From Paraburkholderia monticola (lineage in GTDB: Bacteria > Pseudomonadota > Gammaproteobacteria > Burkholderiales > Burkholderiaceae): a stretch of DNA of 64,000 nucleotides. Below are positions 35,212-43,147 of this stretch, piece after piece. The stretch's first letter is position 1; every line of letters starts with the position of its first letter. The translations under genes were made by a program, and so were the position numbers. The notes beneath the pieces are model-generated. The model saw nothing but the letters and a program-made list of their open reading frames with translations. It was not told the origin of the DNA and searched no databases. The DNA is taken from positions 124,001-188,000 of the forward strand of contig NZ_LRBG01000012.1 of NCBI RefSeq assembly GCF_001580545.1. Reading direction: 5' to 3'.

Positions 35212-35799
35212 ATGAATCGGAAAACCCTCCACGTGATTGCCTTGTCGGGCAGCCTGCGCAAAGCCTCGACCAATACCGCGCTGTTGCGCGCCGCCCAGCA
35301 GCTCGCCCCGCAGGGCATGGTGCTGGAGATCGTCGAGCTCGGCGATCTGCCGTTCTATAACGAAGACGTCGAGCGGGCCGGCATGCCCGCCGCGGTGGCC
35401 GCGCTGAGCGACAAGGTTCGTCGCGCCGACGCCGTGCTGCTCGCCACGCCCGAATATAATTTTTCGTTCTCGGGCGTGCTGAAAAATGCGCTGGACTGGC
35501 TCTCCCGTCCGACCAGCGCATCGCCGCTCGCGGGCAAGCCGGCGGGGATCGTCGGTGCCGGCGCGGGGTTCGGCACGGCGCGCGCGCAGGCGCATCTGCG
35601 CCAGGTCTGCCAGGCCCTCGACATGCTGACGCTCAACAAGCCCGAGGTGCTGGTCACGCAAACCTGGACGCGCTTCGACGCCCAGGGACAGCTGACCGAC
35701 GCGCCGACGCGCGAGGTGCTGAGCGGTTTCATGAACCGCTTCGGCGAATGGATCGAACGCCACGCACAAGCCAATCAACTCAAGGAGGTCGAGGCATGA
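35212..35799 (+). CDS. NAD(P)H-dependent FMN reductase (flavodoxin-like)
   Basis: 195-residue flavoprotein. GSLRKASTNTALLRAAQQLA binds the FMN phosphate, and TPEYNFSFSGVLKNALDWLS is the PEYN motif over the flavin ring. Start at 35212 (MNRKTLHVIALSG); the extension to 35113 is not homologous. The gene ends in an ATGA overlap with the RidA gene. Reduces FMN or quinones; in this operon it could supply reduced flavin to an unseen monooxygenase or reduce a quinone intermediate. Confidence 0.9.
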   Translation: MNRKTLHVIALSGSLRKASTNTALLRAAQQLAPQGMVLEIVELGDLPFYNEDVERAGMPAAVAALSDKVRRADAVLLATPEYNFSFSGVLKNALDWLSRPTSASPLAGKPAGIVGAGAGFGTARAQAHLRQVCQALDMLTLNKPEVLVTQTWTRFDAQGQLTDAPTREVLSGFMNRFGEWIERHAQANQLKEVEA

Positions 35800-36188
35800 C
35801 GCATCAACGCAGCTACATCAAGCGCGACAACGCACAGGCACGCGCCTACTCGCCGGCGGTCATCACGCAAGGCGGGCGCATCGTGTGGCTGGCCGGTCAA
35901 ACCGTGGTGGCCGATCGCGAAGGCCGCTCGCTCGCCGGCAATTTCGAAGGCCAGGTGCGCGAGATATTCGCGCTGATCGGCGGCACGCTCGAGCAGGCCG
36001 GCGGCACGCTCGCGAGCCTCGTCACGATGACGGTCTCAATCACCGACGCACGCTTCGGCGACACCTTCACGCAACTGCGCAAGGAGATCTTCGGCGATAA
36101 CTTTCCGGCCAGCGCGCTGATTACGGTGGCGGGTCTCGCGAGACCTGAAATGCTGGTGGAAGTGCAGGGTATCGCGGTCGTCGATTGA
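35796..36188 (+). CDS. RidA family protein in the ring-cleavage operon
   Basis: 130-residue RidA/YjgF protein with AAGGAGG at 35782-35788. Start MTHQRSYIKRDNAQARAYSP; core motifs VWLAGQTVVADREGRSLAGN, EIFALIGGTLEQAGGTLASL and PASALITVAGLARPEMLVEV. The catalytic Arg expected in RidA proteins that deaminate imines (RVxxxxL/VEIExxA) appears as ARPEMLVEVQGIAVV. In catabolic operons such proteins often hydrolyse an enamine or aminoacrylate intermediate, hinting that the substrate may carry nitrogen. That is inference. Confidence 0.88.
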   Translation: MTHQRSYIKRDNAQARAYSPAVITQGGRIVWLAGQTVVADREGRSLAGNFEGQVREIFALIGGTLEQAGGTLASLVTMTVSITDARFGDTFTQLRKEIFGDNFPASALITVAGLARPEMLVEVQGIAVVD

Positions 36189-36198
36189 GCGTCTGCGC

Positions 36199-36235
36199 GC
36201 CGTATGCCGGGCACTTGCGCGCGGCGGCATACGGC
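36199..36235. terminator. Inverted repeat after the RidA gene, possible terminator
   Basis: Perfect 11-bp arms GCCGTATGCCG (36199-36209) and CGGCATACGGC (36225-36235) with a 15-base loop, starting 11 bases after the RidA stop. No T-run follows, so it may attenuate rather than fully end the rightward transcript before the LacI gene. It is not similar to the TGCAATCG operators. Confidence 0.5.
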
Positions 36236-36315
36236 CATGATCACGTAAGCGTCCTGTAGCGCATCAAGGATAGAATACGGCGTCACGTTTACTGGCGTAG
36301 CCCGGAATTGACTGA

Positions 36316-37383
36316 ATGTCGACCATGAAGATCACGTTGCGCGATCTGGCGAAGAAACTTGGCGTCCATCCTTCGACGGTATCGCGCGTCATCAATCCGA
36401 AAACCCGCCATCTGGTTGGCGAGAAAGTGGCCGCGCAGGTGCTCGCCGCGGCGCGCGATCTCGGCTATCGCCCGAACAGCATCGCCGCTTCGCTGCGCAC
36501 CAAGCGCTCGAACCTGATCGGCGTGCTGCTGCCGGACATCACCAACCCGATGTTTCCGCTGATCCTGCTCGGTATCGAGGAAGCGCTGAGCCCAGCCGGC
36601 TATACCGCGCTGGTGGTCAACGCGGGGAGCGACTACGTCAAGCAGCAACATATCGTCGAGCAGATGCAGGGGCGCCAGATCGACGGGCTCATCGTGGCTT
36701 CCGTCGAGCGCGACGACCCGTTGATTTCGTACTGCCTCGCGCAGGAACTGCCCGTCGTCACGGTCAATCGCTCGGAAGAGCGGGGGCGCGTGTCCTGCGT
36801 CGTGAACGACGACGTGCTGAGCATTCGCCTTGCCGTCGACCATCTGGTCGCGCTCGGTCATACCCAGATCGGTCATGTGCTCGGGCCGCTCAACGTATCG
36901 ACCAGCTACCACCGCCATCTCGGGTTCCAGACCGCGCTGATCGCGCAGGGCCTGCCGTTCGACGAGCACATGGAAGTCGAGAGCACCGCCTATACGCGCG
37001 AGGCCGGCGCGCGCGCGTGCGAGACGTTGCTGACGCAATTCGAAGACGTCACCGCCGTGATCGCCGGCAACGATCTGATTGCGATCGGCTGTCTCGATGT
37101 CTTTCGCCGACGCGGTATCGCGTGCCCGGCGGATATCTCGCTCGTCGGTCACAACGACACGCCGCTTACCGACGTCATCGATCCTCCGTTGACGACGGTT
37201 CGGATCAAGCAGCGCGAACTCGGCGTCCAGTCGGCCAGGATTCTGCTGAGCACGATCGACGAACCGGCGAGCGAACCGCTCGAAGTACGCCTGAAGCCGG
37301 AACTCGTGGTGCGCGCATCCACCGCGCCGCCGCGCCGTACGGCGCACGCAAGGACAGCCCAGAGCAGGAAAAAGAAGGCCTGA
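36316..37383 (+). CDS. LacI-family transcriptional regulator of the catabolic island
   Basis: 355 residues. The N-terminal helix-turn-helix reads MKITLRDLAKKLGVHPSTVS then RVINPKTRHLVGEKVAAQVL, with hinge helix NSIAASLRTKRSNLIGVLL. The rest is a periplasmic-binding-protein-like effector domain (MFPLILLGIEEALSPAGYTA; HLVALGHTQIGHVLG; DVTAVIAGNDLIAIGCLDVF; LVGHNDTPLTDVIDPPLTTV). It lies at the end of the rightward operon after a possible terminator. A TAGAAT at 36271 may be its own -10, and no TGCAATCG operator is seen upstream, so it may not repress itself. It is the only LacI-type gene in the window and the natural candidate to bind the operators at 30481, 30743, 40070 and 40217. Confidence 0.93.
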   Translation: MSTMKITLRDLAKKLGVHPSTVSRVINPKTRHLVGEKVAAQVLAAARDLGYRPNSIAASLRTKRSNLIGVLLPDITNPMFPLILLGIEEALSPAGYTALVVNAGSDYVKQQHIVEQMQGRQIDGLIVASVERDDPLISYCLAQELPVVTVNRSEERGRVSCVVNDDVLSIRLAVDHLVALGHTQIGHVLGPLNVSTSYHRHLGFQTALIAQGLPFDEHMEVESTAYTREAGARACETLLTQFEDVTAVIAGNDLIAIGCLDVFRRRGIACPADISLVGHNDTPLTDVIDPPLTTVRIKQRELGVQSARILLSTIDEPASEPLEVRLKPELVVRASTAPPRRTAHARTAQSRKKKA

Positions 37384-37507
37384 CTCACCGCGGCAAGCAG
37401 CGCGCGTACCTTCGCGCCGGCGGCCATGCCGACGCGACGCGCGCGACGATTCCATTCATCAGATACCGGCCCGGCATTTGCCGAGGCCGGCCTTGGGGGT
37501 GCCTGTC

Positions 37508-38530
37508 ATGAATTCGGTTCCTGCATCGACGCCTGCCGCCCTGCAGCCCGCGGACCCGTCCAACGTTTCGACTCGCACCGACGGACTCGAACCGTTGGCG
37601 CTGCTCTGTTTCGAGGGCGCCTTCAATCTGCCGGTATGGATCGCGCAGCAGCGCGGCTTCTTCGAAGAGCAGGGCGTAACGGTGAGCATGAGTTACACCA
37701 AGGGCTCGGTCGACATGATCAACCGATTGCAGGAAGGCACCGCGCAGTTGGCGCTGACCAGCATCGACAACGTGTTCGCGTACACGAGAGGGCAAGGAGA
37801 AACCCGCGACGGCCGGATGAGCGACCTCATGGCCTTCATGGGCGGCGACGCGGGTTTCCTGTCGCTCGTGGCCCGGCCCGGACTCGCGTCGGTCGACGCG
37901 CTGCGGGGGCGGACGCTCTCCGTTGACGCGATGTCGACCGGCTTCGCGTTCGTCTTGCGCGACATGCTCGCGCATCACGCCGTCGCGCAGGACGAGGTCA
38001 CGTTCGTCGCGGCCGGTGGCACCGGCAACCGTTATCGCGAGCTGATCGCGGGGCGCCACGACGCGACGCTGGTGCGTTCGCCGTTCGACACGCTTGCGCA
38101 GCAGCAAGGCTTCGTTGCGCTACGCCGCTCGCGAGACCACTATCCGGCGTATCTCGGTACCGTCGGGGCTGTGCGGCAGACGTGGGCGGACGCCCATCCG
38201 GACGCGCTGCAAGGTTTTCTGCTGGGCTACCGCCGTGCGCTGAACTGGATCTTCGACACGGCCAACGCGGCGGCTTGCGCCGAGGTGCTGAGGTCCGAGT
38301 TTGCCGGTCTCGATCCGGCCGCGGCGCAAGCGGTGTATCGGGAGTTGATCGACCCGGCGCACGGCTTGATTCGCGACATGGACATCCCCGAAGCAGCGGC
38401 GCGCCAGGTGCTTCGCTTGCGGGACCACTACACGTCGCATCCGCCCGGCGATGATGCGCTTCCTCCCTGCATCGATCTACGGTATGTGCAGCGGGCGCGC
38501 CAGCATGCCGCGTGGCAGGACGTGCGATAA
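37508..38530 (+). CDS. NMT1/THI5-like (SsuA-type) substrate-binding-domain protein lacking a signal peptide
   Basis: 340 residues with the NMT1/SsuA fold: LCFEGAFNLPVWIAQQRGFF then EEQGVTVSMSYTKGSVDMIN, QLALTSIDNVFAYTRGQG, and the C-terminal PDALQGFLLGYRRALNWIFD. Family members are normally periplasmic, yet this one starts MNSVPASTPAALQPADPSNV with no hydrophobic signal, and no matching permease or ATPase gene is present. It may be a cytoplasmic ligand-binding protein or an enzyme using the same fold, as THI5 proteins do. It starts about 125 bases after the LacI gene. Confidence 0.82.
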   Translation: MNSVPASTPAALQPADPSNVSTRTDGLEPLALLCFEGAFNLPVWIAQQRGFFEEQGVTVSMSYTKGSVDMINRLQEGTAQLALTSIDNVFAYTRGQGETRDGRMSDLMAFMGGDAGFLSLVARPGLASVDALRGRTLSVDAMSTGFAFVLRDMLAHHAVAQDEVTFVAAGGTGNRYRELIAGRHDATLVRSPFDTLAQQQGFVALRRSRDHYPAYLGTVGAVRQTWADAHPDALQGFLLGYRRALNWIFDTANAAACAEVLRSEFAGLDPAAAQAVYRELIDPAHGLIRDMDIPEAAARQVLRLRDHYTSHPPGDDALPPCIDLRYVQRARQHAAWQDVR

Positions 38531-38592
38531 CGCGAAGGCAATCGCGGCGACAACCACGAAGCAGGGAAGCGGAAACAGGAAAGGGGAAGGGG

Positions 38593-38624
38593 AAAAGGAA
38601 GCGGCCAGACGGCCGCTTCCTTTT
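38593..38624. terminator. Bidirectional intrinsic terminator between NMT1-like gene and porin
   Basis: Perfect 14-bp stem AAAAGGAAGCGGCC and GGCCGCTTCCTTTT around an AGAC loop. It ends in T-runs on both strands, suiting convergent genes ending at 38530 and 38630. Confidence 0.88.
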
Positions 38625-38629
38625 ACGCT

Positions 38630-39868
38630 TTAGAAGTAATGCCGCAGGCCGACCCGGAATGACGCCTGACGGCTGGTGGCGGACGGCGTGAGGCCGTCGA
38701 TCGAAGCGACCGCGGACTGGTTCAGCGAGTCCGTCCCGCTGGCCGTCTGGAACACGGCAATGCCATAGACGACAGTGCGCTTGGACAATGCGTAGTCGGC
38801 GCCGGCCGAGTACTGGTTGTAGGTCGCGCCGTTGGCGTAGTTGGCCCGCTTCAGGTGCGTGTAGTTGTAGGCCGCGCCGAGTCGCAGTGCCGGCGACACC
38901 TGATACTGGATGTTCACCTCGGGGCTGTCGAACACCGCGCTGCCGCTGTAGTTGTATGGGTTCGGTCCCGACGTCGCGGTGTCGCCGAGGCTGTCGAAAC
39001 GGGTATTCGTATAGTTCACCCCGAGCGTGAAATTGCCGATACCGTAGGTCGTGGCCACCCCGAAAATCTGCATCGTATGAGCCGATGCGAAGCCCGCATA
39101 GACCGGGTTGTACTGCGCCGCCGTGGCGCTGCCGGCGAACCCCATGTTGTTGCCGGTCGGACTGGTCGACGAGTTCGGGTTCGTGCCGAAGTAAGAGAGG
39201 TTCGGATTGCGCGCATTCACGTAGGCGCTGCCGAACCCGAACGGCCCGTTCGCATAGCTCATACCGACCGACCAGAACTGATTGCGCCCAGGTGCGCCGG
39301 CGATCCCGCCGATGCTGTACAGGCCGCCGAACGTAAAGCCCTTGAATTTCGGGCTCGTGTACTTGATCACGTTGTTCAGACGACGCGAATCGGCGAGATT
39401 GTCGAGGTCGTCCGGACGTGCGCCAATCACGCCGCTCAGTTGGCCGGTGGCGGCATAGCTTTGCACGAAGTCGCGCATAGAATCGTACTGACGGCCGAAG
39501 GTCACCGTACCCGGACTTCCCGACAGCCCCACGAACGCCTGACGGCCGAACATCGCGCCACCCTGGCCCAGCGACCCATTGTTGATGTTCATGCCCGATT
39601 CGAGCTGGAACAGCGCTTTCCAGCCGCCACCGAGATCTTCGGTGCCCTTGAGGCCCCATCGGCTGCCGCTGATGCCGCCGAGCCCGCCGTCGAGCATCGC
39701 GAACTGGGAGCCGCCGACCGGCGCGCCATTGGCGGGCTTCGAGGTCTGGACATTGGTGGTGTAGTTCACGCCCGCATCGATCAAGCCATACAGCGTGACG
39801 TTGCTTTGCGCGCGCGCCATGCCCGTAAGCGCGCACGTCCCCGCGACCGCGACCAGCATCTTCTTCAT
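38630..39868 (-). CDS. Gram-negative porin (Burkholderia OpcP/OmpC-like)
   Basis: 412-residue trimeric outer-membrane channel. Signal peptide MKKMLVAVAGTCALTGMARA, mature QSNVTLYGLIDAGVNYTTNV, then the family motifs GSRWGLKGTEDLGGGWKALF, QLESGMNINNGSLGQGGAMF and GRQAFVGLSGSPGTVTFGRQ (eyelet loop region), ending FRVGLRHYF with the C-terminal Phe needed for assembly. Start 39868 has GGAGAG upstream. It has its own promoter with a LacI-type operator identical to that of the ring-cleavage operon, so it probably carries the same substrate across the outer membrane. Confidence 0.95.
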   Translation of the reverse strand: MKKMLVAVAGTCALTGMARAQSNVTLYGLIDAGVNYTTNVQTSKPANGAPVGGSQFAMLDGGLGGISGSRWGLKGTEDLGGGWKALFQLESGMNINNGSLGQGGAMFGRQAFVGLSGSPGTVTFGRQYDSMRDFVQSYAATGQLSGVIGARPDDLDNLADSRRLNNVIKYTSPKFKGFTFGGLYSIGGIAGAPGRNQFWSVGMSYANGPFGFGSAYVNARNPNLSYFGTNPNSSTSPTGNNMGFAGSATAAQYNPVYAGFASAHTMQIFGVATTYGIGNFTLGVNYTNTRFDSLGDTATSGPNPYNYSGSAVFDSPEVNIQYQVSPALRLGAAYNYTHLKRANYANGATYNQYSAGADYALSKRTVVYGIAVFQTASGTDSLNQSAVASIDGLTPSATSRQASFRVGLRHYF

Positions 39869-40069
39869 GACATCTCTCCATCCTCGATCGGCACGCCGCG
39901 CGTCGTTGTCGGGCGAGGTCACACCAATCCATTTTCTTGTATGTATGTCGGCCAGAAGACGGATTCTCTACAGCGACGAGTCGTCCGGTCGACTGCTTAA
40001 TTGCATGCTGCCTGTTCCGGTCCCGGTACCTCATGTGCGCCAGACAGAACGAGGAAAGCGAGATATTTA

Positions 40070-40083
40070 TGCAATCGATTGCA
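40070..40083. promoter_or_regulatory. LacI-type operator O3 at the porin promoter
   Basis: Perfect palindrome TGCAATCGATTGCA, the same 14 bases as O2 at 30743. On the minus strand its first base is the last base of the porin -10. This ties the porin to the ring-cleavage regulon. Confidence 0.85.
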
Positions 40084-40111
40084 AAGTACGGTGCCGATAT
40101 CTTCCAGTCAA
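40083..40111 (-). promoter_or_regulatory. Porin promoter
   Basis: Minus-strand TTGACT (40106-40111), 17-bp spacer, TACTTT (40083-40088), overlapping operator O3 by one base. Leader of about 205 bases to the porin ATG at 39868. Confidence 0.78.
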
Positions 40112-40216
40112 GCCATTTTTCATAAAAACGTGGTCATGTTCGGGAATGCGTGGATTTTTTCCACGAAGATTCGGGTGGCGCAGGTAAGACTGGTGAGCCT
40201 TTCATAAGGAGTTGGG

Positions 40217-40230
40217 TGCAATCGGTTGCT
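40217..40230. promoter_or_regulatory. Auxiliary LacI-type operator O4 upstream of the porin promoter
   Basis: TGCAATCGGTTGCT, 12 of 14 bases matching the perfect site. No -10 hexamer is joined to it on either strand, so it is not a promoter-proximal site. Its centre is 147 bp from O3, 14 helical turns, suited to repression by looping. Confidence 0.65.
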
Positions 40231-40594
40231 TTTGTGAGCGAAGCCTCGCAAGCCGGTTGCCGAAGAACGCGACTTAATGAATGCGTGCAAACAAGCGACC
40301 TGTGTGCGAATCGACGCGCCTGTCGCTCTCGATCGTGACGCGCGAGCCGCCGGCGAGGTCAGGGTGTTCGACGTCGATGGCGTTCATGGTTCGAGGGCGG
40401 CGCCTCAGAGTCCACCGCGAGGTCATGGCTGCCGCAGATCGCAAACGACCTGCAAGCAGCCGATCTTTAATTTGACATAAGACAAATTATCAACATATTT
40501 GATGTGAGAGCGAAGCGTACTAATGTCGTGTATCAGATACATGTGTGTCCCGTTTCCTATCGCCTCATGTCTTGTTCAATCCCAGCGAGCGCGC
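40231..40594. other. Non-coding stretch upstream of the membrane hydrolase gene
   Basis: About 360 bases with no supported gene; short frames here have no domain. The AT-rich part at 40465-40505 holds a likely promoter for the following gene. Confidence 0.5.
40472..40500 (+). promoter_or_regulatory. Probable sigma70 promoter of the alpha/beta-hydrolase gene
   Basis: TTGACA (40472-40477), 17-bp spacer, ATATTT (40495-40500). A dyad ATCAA-catat-TTGAT overlaps the -10, which could bind a regulator. The -10 match is moderate. Confidence 0.5.
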
Positions 40595-42313
40595 ATGCGG
40601 AACTCCAATCAGCCCGTAGCTCCGTCGCCCCGTGGCGCAATCGATACGCCGACGCTCAGCGGCTCGTTGCTCGCGCTGCTTTTCTGGTGGCAGTCACTGA
40701 CGCCAACGATGATCCCGCGCTCGTGGGCAACGCAAACTGTGATCAGCGCGATCTGCGTGGCCATTGGCTATGGGCTCGGCACCCTGGCCGGATATGGCGC
40801 GCATCGACTCGTGGCGCGCTGGGGCCGCTTGCCGCGCAACGAGATCCGCCGGCGTAGCTGGATCGCTCTGGTGGTGGTCTGGCTCATTGCGCTGGTCCTC
40901 GGCGCGAAGCTATGGCTCGGCTGGCAGAACGAACAGCGCAGCTTCATGGGGATGGCATCTCTCGTCTGGTCGGACGGCGTGCTGGTGGGCGTGATCTCGC
41001 CGTTCGCCGCAGCGCTGCTGGTGGTCGTCGCGCGAGTCGTGGCCCGCGGTGTCGCCGCCGTGAGGCGGTTGATTCAACGCCACGTGCCGTCGATCGTATC
41101 GGTGCCGGCAACAGCATTGCTCATCATCCTGATTGGCATCGCGCTCGGTCGTGGAGTGGTACTTCCCGCCCTCACCTCGGCCGTCAACTTCGTCCACTCG
41201 CGGGCGAACGAGGACACGACCGAGGGAACCGTGGCACCCGAGTCGTCAGCGGTGTCCGGCGGCAGCGAATCGTTCGTCGCATGGGACAGTTTGGGACGCA
41301 TGGGCCGCGACTTCGTGGCGGCCGTCACCAGCACGCAGCGTCTTGCGCTGTTCCACGGGGCTGATGCCAGCCTCGTCGAGCCAGTCAGAGTGTACGTAGG
41401 CGTGCGTTCCGCGGACACGCTCGAAGAGCGCGCGCAGCTCGCGGTCCGCGAGCTCGAGCGCGCGGGCGGCTTCGATCGGAAACTGCTGGTCGTCTGGATA
41501 CCCACCGGCACGGGATGGATCGTCCCCAACGCCGCCGCTTCGCTTGAGCAGCTGTACCGTGGCGACACGGCGATCGTAGCGATTCAATATTCTTTCCTGC
41601 CCAGCCGGTACGCGATCTTTATGGACGCTGGGCTCGCGAACGAGGCGGGTATCACGCTCTTCGACGCCGTTCGTGCCCGGTGGTCGCAGCTCCCGCCGCA
41701 ACGGCGGCCAAAGCTTGTTCTGTTCGGCAAGAGCCTCGGTGCCGCGGGGGTGGAAGCACCTTTCGTGGCAGCGCACGCTTCTTCCTCGGTAGCCAACATG
41801 GTGGCCCGCACCGATGGCGTTCTCATTGCCGGCGCCAAACAGAGCAATCCTATCCATGCGCAACTCACGCGCGAGCGCGATCGCGGATCGCCCTTCTGGC
41901 AGCCGATCTTCGACGGGGGCCGCACCGTACGGTTCCAGAACCGCGATCCGCATCAAGTGGCATTGGACGCCGCCTGGCCTTCCCCGCGAATCGTCTATCT
42001 GCAGCATCCGGCCGATCCGGCCGTGTTCTGGAGTGTCGAGGCGTTCTGGCGGCCGCCGGAATGGTTGGCGCGCCCCCGCGGCTTTGACATGCCTGACGCA
42101 ATGCGTTGGTTTCCGCTCGTTTCGGGCGTGCAGGCAGTGGCCGACGTGATCCACCAGCTCGGCGTGCCGCAGGGCTTCGGGCACAACTACTCGGCGGAGG
42201 ACTACATCAGGGGTTGGGCCAGCGTTGTGCCTCCCGAGGGCTGGACTGACGCCGACACCCACCGGCTGGCCCGGTTTCTCGACGAAATCCCTGGCGACGA
42301 ATCAGAGCCGTGA
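40595..42313 (+). CDS. Membrane-anchored alpha/beta-hydrolase (Abhydrolase_9 family)
   Basis: About 572 residues from ATG 40595 (MRNSNQPVAPSPRGAIDTPT); an in-frame ATG at 40523 is also possible. The N-terminal ~220 residues form four or five membrane segments (SAICVAIGYGLGTLAGYGAH; SWIALVVVWLIALVLGAKLW; SIVSVPATALLIILIGIALG). The rest is a cytoplasmic or periplasmic alpha/beta-hydrolase domain with RKLLVVWIPTGTGWI, the nucleophile elbow LFGKSLGAAGVEAPF (Ser in GKSLG) and a C-terminal HNYSAEDYIRGW with the probable catalytic His. The match is to the two-part Abhydrolase_9 proteins known mainly from actinobacteria. Substrate unknown; a lipid or ester is likely given the membrane part. Confidence 0.85.
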   Translation: MRNSNQPVAPSPRGAIDTPTLSGSLLALLFWWQSLTPTMIPRSWATQTVISAICVAIGYGLGTLAGYGAHRLVARWGRLPRNEIRRRSWIALVVVWLIALVLGAKLWLGWQNEQRSFMGMASLVWSDGVLVGVISPFAAALLVVVARVVARGVAAVRRLIQRHVPSIVSVPATALLIILIGIALGRGVVLPALTSAVNFVHSRANEDTTEGTVAPESSAVSGGSESFVAWDSLGRMGRDFVAAVTSTQRLALFHGADASLVEPVRVYVGVRSADTLEERAQLAVRELERAGGFDRKLLVVWIPTGTGWIVPNAAASLEQLYRGDTAIVAIQYSFLPSRYAIFMDAGLANEAGITLFDAVRARWSQLPPQRRPKLVLFGKSLGAAGVEAPFVAAHASSSVANMVARTDGVLIAGAKQSNPIHAQLTRERDRGSPFWQPIFDGGRTVRFQNRDPHQVALDAAWPSPRIVYLQHPADPAVFWSVEAFWRPPEWLARPRGFDMPDAMRWFPLVSGVQAVADVIHQLGVPQGFGHNYSAEDYIRGWASVVPPEGWTDADTHRLARFLDEIPGDESEP

Positions 42314-42349
42314 CCGGGCTGTACCAGCGTACCGCCCACGCGAACCTCG

Positions 42350-42371
42350 AAAAGTGGCTAAAAAGTGGCTA
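42350..42371. repeat. Tandem duplication of 11 bp
   Basis: AAAAGTGGCTA occurs twice head to tail, about 90 bases before the azoreductase start. It may be a regulator half-site pair (one helical turn apart) or a slippage product. Confidence 0.6.
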
Positions 42372-42459
42372 CCTCGAATTCCATGGAACCGGTTATTTCG
42401 CCAAACCAGTCGAGCGTCTAATCTGATCTCACGTTAAACCCACCGCAAGGACGGACAAC

Positions 42460-43143
42460 ATGAAGATCATGCACGTCGACGCTAGCGCAAAGCGCGAGCG
42501 ATCCAATTCCCGCGCGCTGAGTCGCTATTTTCTCGAGCGTCTTCGCGACGAGCGCGTCGAGTTCGAGCTCGACTACCTGGACGTGACGCTCGACACGCCA
42601 CCGCACGTGACCGAAGCGTTCGCCATCGCGACCTACAAGGCCGCGCACGAGCGCACGCCGGCGATGCGGGCGACGCTGGCACCGTCGGATGCATTGTGCG
42701 CACGCCTGCTCGCCGCCGACGCACTCGTCTTCGCGATGCCGATGTACAACTGGTCGATGCCCTCGGCGTTCAAGGCGTTCATCGATAGCGTCACGCGCAC
42801 CGGTGTCACCTACGTGCACGCCGAGGACGGCAGCATCGTCGGGCAGCTCGGACGCCAGAAGGTGCTGTTCATCACCAGCCGCGGCGCGGATTTGCGCGCG
42901 GGCTCGCCGTATGAATCGATGGATGCGTTGACCCCGGCGCTCAGGGCGGCATTCGGCTTTCTGGGCGTCGCCCGGCCGACTTTCGTCGATGCGCAGCCGT
43001 TGCAGTTCGCGGACCCGGAAGCGCGGGCCGCGGCGCTCGAACGAGCGCGTGGCGAATTGGCCGAGGTCGCGGCGCAGTGGGCAAAAGACGCCCACGTGAC
43101 CGAGCGCGCGGCCGACGCGCTGTGTCAGGCCGACGCGGAGTGA
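42460..43143 (+). CDS. azoR: FMN-dependent NADH-azoreductase / quinone reductase
   Basis: 227-residue flavodoxin-fold enzyme that reduces quinones and azo bonds with NADH in two-electron steps. Motifs: MKIMHVDASAKRERSNSRAL at the FMN phosphate site, DALVFAMPMYNWSMPSAFKA (the MPxYNFxxP motif) and VLFITSRGADLRAGSPYESM. AAGGACGG precedes the start. A cupin gene follows after 4 bases, so the two are probably co-transcribed. Typical role: defence against electrophilic quinones. Confidence 0.92.
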   Translation: MKIMHVDASAKRERSNSRALSRYFLERLRDERVEFELDYLDVTLDTPPHVTEAFAIATYKAAHERTPAMRATLAPSDALCARLLAADALVFAMPMYNWSMPSAFKAFIDSVTRTGVTYVHAEDGSIVGQLGRQKVLFITSRGADLRAGSPYESMDALTPALRAAFGFLGVARPTFVDAQPLQFADPEARAAALERARGELAEVAAQWAKDAHVTERAADALCQADAE

Positions 43144-43147
43144 CGCC

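Noticed and set aside
37718..37731. ATCAACCGATTGCA, 12 of 14 matches to the LacI-type operator
   Set aside because: It lies in the coding sequence of the NMT1-like gene (Ile-Asn-Arg-Leu-Gln codons) with no promoter beside it, so probably chance.
37998..40034. 678-codon minus-strand frame across the NMT1-like and porin genes
   Set aside because: It runs through the bidirectional terminator and shadows the porin in another frame; no recognisable domain.
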